DNA of 5,064 nt from Microbacteriaceae bacterium (GTDB lineage Bacteria; Actinomycetota; Actinomycetes; Actinomycetales; Microbacteriaceae): assembly GCA_026785785.1 (NCBI GenBank), contig JAJAZI010000359.1, forward strand, positions 1-5,064, in the 5' to 3' direction. The position numbers and the translations under genes were made by a program. How positions within the stretch are numbered: the stretch's first letter is position 1; every line of letters starts with the position of its first letter. Below the pieces are notes generated by a model that had not been told where the DNA came from, searched no databases, and worked only from the letters and a program-made list of their open reading frames with translations. Positions 1-4,483 of the stretch are shown here, in pieces.

Positions 1-51
1 CTGCGCGATCGCGATCGGCGGTTCCAGTCCGTCCATCGCTTCACGCTTCAC
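1..51 (-). CDS. Possible 5' end of a hypothetical protein gene (partial)
   Basis: On the minus strand one frame stays open from the left edge back past the end of the GAF gene. It uses mostly G- or C-ending codons and encodes the protein-like stretch LPREQLHDEIRVKREAMDGL. The only usual start codons I find in it near here are a GTG at 51-49 and an ATG at 36-34. The GTG would lie 68 bp after the stop of the preceding gene. Neither start has a convincing ribosome binding site. The frame on the opposite strand is also open, so codon texture alone does not settle it. I do not recognise a family, and only about 17 residues from the GTG are visible. Confidence 0.22.
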   Translation of the reverse strand, partial: MKREAMDGLEPPIAIAQ

Positions 52-119
52 GCGGATCTCGTCGTGGAGCTGCTCCCTCGGCAGGGAGAGTTCGAGCGGC
101 CCGACGCAGTGGGCTTGCG

Positions 120-737
120 CTACTGTACTGCTGCTTTTTGGCGGTCGGCCCAGAGCTCGTCCTGCACCAGCAAGGCGAGATTCCGGAGCATGACGGAGTC
201 CTCCTCGGAGAACTCCCTGGGGCGCGTGTCGTAGACACAGAAGGCGCCGACCCGATGACCCTCCGGGCTCACGATGGGGTGCCCGGCGTAGAAGCGCACG
301 TGGTGCTCGTCGGTCACGAACGGGTTGCCGGTGAACCGCTCATCGAGAATCGCGTTCGGGACGACGAAGCCGTTGTCGTCGCGGATCGTGTAGTCGCAGA
401 AGGCGATGTCGCGCGGAGTTTCCGACAGCTCGAATCCGGACCTGGCCTTGAACCATTGGCGGTCCCTGTCGATGAACGTTATGGCCGCCGCGGCAGTGCC
501 GAACATGTTCTGGGCCAGGTCGGTGACGCGTGTATATCGGTCATCGGCGTCTGTGTCGAGGATCTCGAGCCGGTCGAGAGCGCGGATCCGCTCCTCTTCC
601 TGCGCCCAGTCGACCGGCGGCGCCGCGTTGTCGGGGCGGGTCAGCTCCGCCGCAATGGGAACGACGATCGCCCGCGCCCAGGCACGGTAGGTCTCCGGTC
701 CCCGGAATCTCGACTTCTCCGCGGTCGGCGCCGGGGG
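120..737 (-). CDS. GAF-domain 3' half of a frameshifted SGNH-GAF protein
   Basis: This is the second half of the gene that begins at 1333, read in the -1 frame after a frameshift near 733-737. It gives about 205 residues. A short linker (EKSRFRGPETYRAWARA, then a VDWAQEEERIRALDRLEILD helix) leads into a GAF domain. Recognisable pieces are ITFIDRDRQWFKARSGFELS, FCDYTIRDDNGFVVPNAILD, RFTGNPFVTDEHHVRFYAGH and GAFCVYDTRPREFS. GAF domains bind small ligands or act in signalling, and this version resembles those in bacterial sensor proteins. The frame opens after a stop at 770-768 and has no ATG, GTG or TTG until an ATG at 506, which lies inside the GAF fold. It therefore cannot start as an intact gene alone. 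No output domain (cyclase, kinase or phosphatase) follows before the TAG at 122-120. The ligand is unknown. Confidence 0.72.
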   Translation of the reverse strand, partial: PPAPTAEKSRFRGPETYRAWARAIVVPIAAELTRPDNAAPPVDWAQEEERIRALDRLEILDTDADDRYTRVTDLAQNMFGTAAAAITFIDRDRQWFKARSGFELSETPRDIAFCDYTIRDDNGFVVPNAILDERFTGNPFVTDEHHVRFYAGHPIVSPEGHRVGAFCVYDTRPREFSEEDSVMLRNLALLVQDELWADRQKAAVQ

Positions 738-1333
738 AAGGGCAGGAGCGACGTTCGCGGATGCCCCTCACACGCGAGGGGCAGCTCGGCGTTGAGTGTG
801 CGCCCGTGGCGGTTCGCGATCCAGCCCGGCAGCAGACGTAGCAACCCAATCTTGGGCATCGGGGGCACTGACAGCACGAACGTCCAAAGGCGCGGCGCAC
901 CCTCGTATTCGAGCAGGGTGAGCAGTGCGCTCATATCGGTTCGCCACTGGGCTGCAGGGGCCACACTCAGGGTGTCGAAGAGGCCAAGCATCACGATGAC
1001 GGCGTCGTAGCGCGCGAGCATTGTTTCGTCGAGCAGTGGGTAGGCTCCGCGTGCGGTGAGCTCGATGTCGACGATGAGGTCGACGTCGACTCCTCGGCCG
1101 GTCTCGGTGGACAGCTGCCTGGCGATTCCTCCCGGCAGCGCAAGATCGTGAGTGAGCACGCCGAAGCCGACCGCGGGACCGCAGCCGATGAGCAGCACTC
1201 TCAGAGGGTCGCTGCCGGATGCGTGGGTGCTCGTCGATCCCGATGGGCGAGGAAGGTCGTACCAGCTTGTGGCGGCCGTGAGGTAGGCGAGCCTCATGAA
1301 GGGGCGCACGAACGCATCGACGACTTTGCCCAC
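641..1333 (-). CDS. SGNH/GDSL-hydrolase-like 5' half of a frameshifted SGNH-GAF protein
   Basis: The frame starts with a GTG at 1333 and has a G-rich but weak ribosome binding site (GGGGGT) about 8 bases upstream. Residues 44-160 follow the alpha/beta layout of an SGNH hydrolase: strand LRVLLIGCGPAVGFGV (block I), a THDLALPGG turn, DVDLIVD, then YDAVIVMLGLFDTL (block III) and a QWRTDMSALLTLL helix. The catalytic positions look lost. Block I reads G-C-G-P at 50-53 instead of G-D-S, and block III reads G-L-F-D at 117-120 instead of G-x-N-D. A structural or ligand-binding role is more likely than esterase activity. After Phe199 the frame runs into 31 residues of arginine- and proline-rich sequence that looks out of frame. 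The -1 frame continues naturally into a linker and GAF domain, so this is one gene of about 404 residues, broken here or misread. It lies 156 bp after the three-segment membrane protein gene on the same strand. Confidence 0.75.
   Translation of the reverse strand: MGKVVDAFVRPFMRLAYLTAATSWYDLPRPSGSTSTHASGSDPLRVLLIGCGPAVGFGVLTHDLALPGGIARQLSTETGRGVDVDLIVDIELTARGAYPLLDETMLARYDAVIVMLGLFDTLSVAPAAQWRTDMSALLTLLEYEGAPRLWTFVLSVPPMPKIGLLRLLPGWIANRHGRTLNAELPLACEGHPRTSLLPFPRRRPRRSRDSGDRRPTVPGRGRSSFPLRRS
733..737 (-). other. Frameshift site in a run of five C (coding strand)
   Basis: On the coding strand the sequence reads CTG CCC TTC CCC CGG. Adding one C to the five-C run gives TTC CCC CCG GCG CCG ACC, which joins the SGNH frame (LLPFP) to the GAF frame (PAPTAEKSRFRG) with no stop. 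A one-base loss in a homopolymer, either a real mutation or a sequencing error, explains this best. A ribosome slipping back one base on CCC would give the same product. I see neither a Shine-Dalgarno-like stimulator just upstream nor a clear hairpin just downstream. Confidence 0.75.
762..783. repeat. Perfect inverted repeat (8-bp stem, 6-base loop) inside the SGNH half
   Basis: TGCCCCTC at 762-769 is the exact reverse complement of GAGGGGCA at 776-783, with six bases between. It lies within coding sequence (ELPLACEGH) and, in the direction of transcription, ends about 24 bases before the frameshift site. It has no T run after it on either strand. It may simply reflect GC-rich codons. Confidence 0.4.
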
Positions 1334-1489
1334 CGTGCTCGACCCCCGAAGTCCGCGACGAGTCGATACGGCCCCCCGCAGCTGCGAGCCTACGTCAGCC
1401 GCATAACTATCGCGGGATCCATGTGTCGCGGTGCGTCGCAGTCCACGTCGCGTCGCGGCTCACACAACGCCGGCTCACTCAACACCGGT
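1334..1489. other. Intergenic region upstream of the SGNH-GAF gene
   Basis: These 156 bp separate the three-segment membrane protein gene from the SGNH-GAF gene, both on the minus strand. I see no convincing -35/-10 pair, no RNA gene and no strong terminator. The only structure that stands out is the tandem 13-base repeat at 1456-1483. The spacing is large enough that the SGNH-GAF gene may have its own promoter. Confidence 0.4.
1456..1483. repeat. Tandem direct repeat, two 13-base copies
   Basis: CGGCTCACACAAC (1456-1468) and CGGCTCACTCAAC (1471-1483) differ at one base and are separated by GC, giving a 15-base period. They start 7 bases beyond the stop codon of the small membrane protein gene and lie 120-150 bases upstream of the SGNH-GAF start. 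They could be a paired protein-binding site, or chance. Confidence 0.5.
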
Positions 1490-1873
1490 TCAGAGCACCA
1501 CATTCCACTCGTCGGCGGTGATCAAACCGACCGTCGCGAGCCCGACGACGGCGATGGCGATCATGCAGGTCGCCATGATGGCGAGACGGAATCGGCCTCC
1601 CGCGGTCGTGAACCGCACGACGACCATGACGAGGTAGATCGCGGAGAGCAGGGCGATTCCGCCGACCGCCACACCGGGAGGGCCCAGCCCGATGAGCGGG
1701 GCGAGAACGGCGATGCCCGTGACGGCGAGGATCCCGCCCACGATGATCCAGACGAGACCGCTCGAGGAGGTCAGCGCCGGCTGGTTGCGCACGAGTGTGG
1801 GATCGGTCTCGCGGCCCAGTCGCTTCGACTGCTCGTTGGGTGTGGATGTGGGTGGTGTCGGTGTGGCTGTCAT
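1490..1873 (-). CDS. Small hypothetical membrane protein with three predicted transmembrane segments
   Basis: The ATG at 1873-1871 is chosen because AAGGAG lies 7 bases before it. An upstream in-frame start at 1924 would add 17 residues without such a site and is less likely. The product has 127 residues. The first 38 are polar and rich in Thr, Pro and Ser (ATPTPPTSTPNEQ) and probably disordered in the cytoplasm. Three hydrophobic segments follow at about 39-63, 66-86 and 95-119, joined by short loops with basic residues (VRF, GGRFR). I do not recognise a named family. It resembles small uncharacterised membrane proteins common in actinobacteria. It begins 76 bp after the DUF2834 gene on the same strand, so the two could share a transcript. 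No catalytic motif is visible, and it could be a partner or anchor for another protein. Confidence 0.8.
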   Translation of the reverse strand: MTATPTPPTSTPNEQSKRLGRETDPTLVRNQPALTSSSGLVWIIVGGILAVTGIAVLAPLIGLGPPGVAVGGIALLSAIYLVMVVVRFTTAGGRFRLAIMATCMIAIAVVGLATVGLITADEWNVVL

Positions 1874-1949
1874 TGCTCGCTCCTTCCCCCGGCGCTGCAT
1901 GGGCAGTCCGCCGATGGTCCCCAACGCAACACCCCCGGATGGGGCCGAC

Positions 1950-2303
1950 TCAACCCATTGACAGGGCGACGAGGCGGCGCTCGCGCATTGCGAGGAACAG
2001 CGGGAAGGTGAACGCGAACGCGGTCACCGCCGACAACACGATGTAGAGCCAGGCCCGCTTCATCCCGAGTCTCCGGGCTTCGACGATGATGAGCACACTG
2101 CCGGCGATCGCGACGATGAGCAGGTCGACCCCGAGCGATCCGACAGCCGGGCCCGAGCCGAACCAGTCGCCGACGAAGTCGCGCCCCGAGGCTACGGCGA
2201 TCACGTTGAAGGCGAGAGTGCCGAGGAGCCCGAGGATGCTGAGCACGAGAAACGTGATCGAGGTGGCGTTCCAGTGCTGGGTGAGCGTCGATTTCGTGGC
2301 CAT
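1950..2303 (-). CDS. DUF2834 family membrane protein
   Basis: The product has 117 residues from the ATG at 2303-2301. Hydrophobic segments lie at about 16-37 (ITFLVLSILGLLGTLAFNVI), 57-74 (GVDLLIVAIAGSVLIIVE) and 84-105 (WLYIVLSAVTAFAFTFPLFL). Between the first two is the stretch GRDFVGDWFGSGPAVGS, and the protein ends in a basic tail, AMRERRL. The length, the D-W-F motif in the loop and the LGMKRAWLYIVLS stretch fit DUF2834, a family of short integral membrane proteins of unknown function. This match is from memory of the family. No clear ribosome binding site precedes the ATG or the in-frame GTG at 2309-2307, so the mRNA may have a very short leader or none. The frame stays open further upstream, but that extension runs antisense to the HAD gene and is not credible. 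The gene diverges from the HAD gene across 39 bp. Confidence 0.85.
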   Translation of the reverse strand: MATKSTLTQHWNATSITFLVLSILGLLGTLAFNVIAVASGRDFVGDWFGSGPAVGSLGVDLLIVAIAGSVLIIVEARRLGMKRAWLYIVLSAVTAFAFTFPLFLAMRERRLVALSMG

Positions 2304-2342
2304 GGTCACATTGTCGACCACGCGCACTGAAAGAATGAGCCC
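2304..2342. promoter_or_regulatory. Short divergent intergenic region between DUF2834 and HAD genes
   Basis: Only 39 bp separate the two divergent starts, so both promoters must lie in this gap or within the opposite coding sequence. TGGTC (2303-2307) and GACCA (2316-2320) form a short inverted repeat with an 8-base spacer, possibly an operator. No good -35/-10 pair is visible in either direction. GAAAGA at 2329-2334, 8 bases before the HAD GTG, is a weak ribosome binding site at best. Confidence 0.35.
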
Positions 2343-3206
2343 GTGACTATCGCCACCCCTCCCCTCGGACTCCTGCTCGACGTCGACGGCCCCATCGCGA
2401 GCCCCATCACCCGCACTATCGCGATCGAGACGATTACGAAGGACCTCGTGACACTCGCCAACCAGGGCATCCCGGTCGTGTTCAACACCGGGCGCTCCGA
2501 CGTGTTCATCCGCGACCAGGTCGTGAAGCCGATGCTCGCGGCCGGCCTCGCTATGGATGCGCGGGTCTTCGGGGTGTGCGAGAAGGGCGCCGTCTGGTTT
2601 GGTGCCACGATGACCAACTTTGTCGGCGTGCAGGTCGACCGGAGCCTCGCGCTGCCCACCGGCATCGTTGCCGAGCTGCGCGCCCTGTTCGACGTCCGGT
2701 ACAGCGACACGATGTTCTGGGACGACGGCAAGCACGCGATGGTGTCGCTCGAACAGCGCACGGATGTCACCCCGGCTGAGTTCCTGCCGCAGCGGGACCG
2801 GTTCGCCGCGGATGCCTTCGACCTGCTCGAGCGAAACGGTGTCGGCGCCGAACTCGGCGACCGGTCCAGCGCGCATCCGGTGTCCGTTCGGATCGAGCCG
2901 ACCGTGATCTCGACCGACATCGAACGGGTGTCGCTCGGCAAGGCGCTCGGCGCGGAGCGCGCCCTGCTGCTCCTGGCTGACTCCGGGCCGATCCCGAGCC
3001 ACTGGCGCACCGTCGGCGACTCGCGCAGCGATTACGGAATGGCGGACCACCTGCACGCCAACGGTTTTGACGTCGCGCACGTCGACGTGCGCCCCGCCGA
3101 CGGCATCCCCGACAAGCCGTATCGGGTGATCACGCAGGGCGACCTCATCCACGACGAGGCCGGAGCCGAGTTCCTCGCACACTGGGTTCGGGAGTTTGCC
3201 GAGTAG
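2343..3206 (+). CDS. HAD-superfamily hydrolase (probable sugar-type phosphatase)
   Basis: This 287-residue protein starts at a GTG (2343). It carries the haloacid dehalogenase motifs in order. Motif I is LLLDVDG with the nucleophile Asp13 and acid/base Asp15, and motif II is FNTGRS with Thr49. A CEKGAVW stretch stands where Cof-type enzymes have ENGA. Motif III is Lys200 in SLGKALG, and motif IV is GDSRSDYG with Asp226 and Asp230. About 110 residues between motifs II and III would form a C2-type cap, as in Cof, sucrose-phosphate and trehalose-phosphate phosphatases. Such enzymes use Mg2+ and an aspartyl-phosphate intermediate to remove phosphate, often from sugars. No signal peptide or membrane segment is seen, so it should be cytoplasmic. 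The substrate cannot be read from the sequence. Its stop lies 6 bp from the stop of the convergent repressor gene, so its transcript must run into that gene unless it ends very abruptly. Confidence 0.88.
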   Translation: MTIATPPLGLLLDVDGPIASPITRTIAIETITKDLVTLANQGIPVVFNTGRSDVFIRDQVVKPMLAAGLAMDARVFGVCEKGAVWFGATMTNFVGVQVDRSLALPTGIVAELRALFDVRYSDTMFWDDGKHAMVSLEQRTDVTPAEFLPQRDRFAADAFDLLERNGVGAELGDRSSAHPVSVRIEPTVISTDIERVSLGKALGAERALLLLADSGPIPSHWRTVGDSRSDYGMADHLHANGFDVAHVDVRPADGIPDKPYRVITQGDLIHDEAGAEFLAHWVREFAE

Positions 3207-3212
3207 GACGGC

Positions 3213-4241
3213 TCAGGCCGAGTCGCGCCAGACAATCGAGGTGGGCAGGAGGGTGCCGGATTCCGGCACCTGCTCGCCGCGCAGCTGCGAGAGCACCCGC
3301 TCGGCCGCGAGGCGTCCGAGCGCGTCGGCGGGCTGACGCACGGTCGACAGGGTGGGCTGGCAGCGAAGCGCCCAGGCGCTGTCATCGAAACCGACGATGC
3401 CGACGTCGTCCGGCACGCGCCGGCCGGCCTCGCGCAGGCCGTCGAGGGCGCCCGCTGCGATCGAGTCGGATGCCGCGAAGACGCCGTCGATGTCGGGTGC
3501 GCGGCTCAGCAGCTCGCGCATGCCGCTCAGCCCTGTGCCGTGCGAGTAGAGCGGGTAGTCGACGACGAGATTCGAATCGAAGGCGTCGCCGAGTGCGGCC
3601 CGGAAGCCAGCCAGGCGGTCTTGGCCGGAGTCGCGGTCGAGGGCGCTCGCGATCATGCCGACCCGCCGGCGCCCGGTGGCGAGCAGGCGCTCGGTGATGG
3701 CCTTCGCGCCGGCAAAATTGTCGATGCCGATGAAGGGGATGCCGTCGATGTCGGGCGGGTGGCCGACGAACGCCGCGGGGATTCCGAGCCTGACCACGGC
3801 GTGGGCGATGGGGTCGCCCGAGCGGGCCGAGATGATGATGACGCCGTCGACGAAGCCGCCACTGAGGTACTCGGCGACGCGGTCGCTGTCGCGATCGGAG
3901 TCGATCACGAGAGAGACGAGTTGGTAGTCGGCCTCAGACAGGATCGCGTTGGTGCCGAGCAGGATCGCGCCGATGACCGGGTCCTCGAGGAAGAGGGAGT
4001 GCGGCTCGTGCACGATGAGCCCGATCGCGTGGGACTGCTGGGTCTTGAGGTTGCGGGCGGCGGTGTTGCGAACGTAGCCGACCTTGGCGATCGCGGCCTC
4101 GACGGCGACGCGAGCATCGTCGGAGACGTAGCGCTCACCGTTGATTACACGGGAGACGGTGCCTCGGGAGAGTCCGGCCTCCGCGGCGACGTCGTGGATC
4201 GTCGCTCGGCGCGGACGCGCAGCACCAGTGGCCATCATCAC
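3213..4241 (-). CDS. LacI-family transcriptional repressor
   Basis: This 342-residue protein has the full LacI/GalR layout. The helix-turn-helix is at about 15-34 (IHDVAAEAGLSRGTVSRVIN). The hinge follows at 58-66 with the pattern N-x-x-A-x-x-L (NTAARNL), and Leu65 sits where the minor-groove lever lies in LacI. A periplasmic-binding-protein-like sugar domain then runs from about 72 (AIGLIVHEPHSLF) to the end. Landmarks are DGVIIIS, FIGIDNFAGA, GVFAASDSIAAGAL and DVGIVGFDDS. Three start codons stand in a row, GTG-ATG-ATG (4241-4233). GGAGGGAG lies 9 bases before the GTG and 12 before the first ATG, so either could be used. It diverges from a GH42 beta-galactosidase and probably represses it through the two palindromes between them. 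The inducer is probably a galactose-containing sugar, inferred from the neighbour. Confidence 0.94.
   Translation of the reverse strand: MMMATGAARPRRATIHDVAAEAGLSRGTVSRVINGERYVSDDARVAVEAAIAKVGYVRNTAARNLKTQQSHAIGLIVHEPHSLFLEDPVIGAILLGTNAILSEADYQLVSLVIDSDRDSDRVAEYLSGGFVDGVIIISARSGDPIAHAVVRLGIPAAFVGHPPDIDGIPFIGIDNFAGAKAITERLLATGRRRVGMIASALDRDSGQDRLAGFRAALGDAFDSNLVVDYPLYSHGTGLSGMRELLSRAPDIDGVFAASDSIAAGALDGLREAGRRVPDDVGIVGFDDSAWALRCQPTLSTVRQPADALGRLAAERVLSQLRGEQVPESGTLLPTSIVWRDSA
3252..3270. terminator. Strong hairpin, candidate terminator for the HAD transcript
   Basis: GGTGCCGGA (3252-3260) and TCCGGCACC (3262-3270) are perfect reverse complements around one base. They would fold as an 8-bp GC-rich stem with a three-base loop. 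The hairpin begins 46 bases after the HAD stop codon and lies inside the repressor coding sequence (EQVPESGTLL), near its end. There is no T run, so a classical intrinsic terminator is not supported. Actinobacterial terminators often lack a strong T tail, which keeps the idea open. Confidence 0.3.
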
Positions 4242-4285
4242 ACTGTAGTGCTCCCTCCATACTGGCGTGCGGGTCCGCCGCAGGG

Positions 4286-4313
4286 TTTGTCGGGTATGTA
4301 TCCCGTTGACAAA
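4286..4313. repeat. Inverted repeat around the galactosidase -35 box
   Basis: TTTGTC (4286-4291) is the reverse complement of GACAAA (4308-4313), and inside these GGG (4292-4294) faces CCC (4302-4304) with a small offset. The right arm contains most of the TTGACA -35 box. The motif differs from the two TGGGAWCGTTCACA operators, so if it is a binding site it would be for another protein. It could also be chance. Confidence 0.35.
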
Positions 4314-4335
4314 TCACAACGCGACTGGCTACTCT
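4306..4335 (+). promoter_or_regulatory. Predicted sigma-70-type promoter for the GH42 galactosidase
   Basis: A perfect TTGACA -35 box lies at 4306-4311. After an 18-base spacer, TACTCT at 4330-4335 fits the TAnnnT -10 pattern. Transcription would start near 4342, leaving a leader of about 140 bases before the TTG start at 4484. The first operator overlaps the -10 box and the start site, as expected for repression by blocking polymerase. Confidence 0.6.
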
Positions 4336-4351
4336 GGGATCGTTCACAGAG
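4332..4351. promoter_or_regulatory. Operator 1 for the LacI-family repressor
   Basis: CTCTGGGATCGTTCACAGAG is a 20-base palindrome with two mismatched pairs out of ten and a central CG. The central CG is typical of LacI-family operators, where the hinge leucines insert. It shares TCTGGGA-CGTTCACAGA with operator 2 and overlaps the -10 box of the galactosidase promoter. It lies about 80-100 bases upstream of the repressor start and may also serve autoregulation. Confidence 0.7.
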
Positions 4352-4377
4352 CTGCTGCGAATTTCTTTTTTGCCCAG

Positions 4378-4395
4378 TCTGGGAACGTTCACAGA
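4378..4395. promoter_or_regulatory. Operator 2 for the LacI-family repressor
   Basis: TCTGGGAACGTTCACAGA is an 18-base palindrome with one mismatched pair out of nine, centred on AACGTT. It is the better of the two copies. Its centre is 45 bp from that of operator 1, about four helical turns. It sits in the leader downstream of the predicted start site. It would also lie just upstream of a possible second -10 (TACACT, 4398-4403), which has no good -35. Confidence 0.7.
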
Positions 4396-4411
4396 TATAC
4401 ACTTGTCCGTA

Positions 4412-4452
4412 CGCACCGCATCCGCACCGCACAGTAGCGCACAGCAGCGCAC
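4412..4452 (+). repeat. Short phased repeats in the galactosidase leader
   Basis: CGCACCGCA occurs exactly twice (4412-4420 and 4423-4431, 11-base period). AGCGCAC then occurs twice (4436-4442 and 4446-4452, 10-base period). The leader here is rich in C and A and poor in T. No stable fold is obvious. It may be a relaxed simple-sequence leader with no specific function. Confidence 0.4.
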
Positions 4453-4483
4453 CACAGCCAGACCAACGACGATCGAGGCCTCC

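Noticed and set aside
733..783. Programmed -1 frameshifting at the C run, driven by the nearby hairpin
   Set aside because: The hairpin lies upstream of the slip site in the direction of translation, whereas bacterial -1 stimulators normally lie downstream. No Shine-Dalgarno-like stimulator is visible. A simple indel is the better explanation.
138..1010. A 290-codon open frame on the plus strand
   Set aside because: It is antisense to the SGNH-GAF gene, whose domains are recognisable on the minus strand.
1932..1944. CCCC-GGAT-GGGG hairpin just after the DUF2834 stop as a terminator
   Set aside because: The stem is only four base pairs with no T run, and short GC stems are expected by chance here.
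2335..2346. ATG-AGC-CCG-TGA mini-frame overlapping the HAD GTG start
   Set aside because: Only three codons with no properly spaced ribosome binding site of its own; likely coincidental.
1950..3182. A 410-codon open frame on the minus strand covering the HAD gene
   Set aside because: Only its last 117 codons (from 2303) look like a protein, the DUF2834 family. The rest is antisense to the HAD gene, which has intact motifs, and is an artefact of high GC.
4242..4330. A promoter on the minus strand for the repressor gene
   Set aside because: TTGTGA and TTGTCA hexamers are present, but none has a -10-like hexamer at 16-18 bases. One surely exists but I cannot place it.
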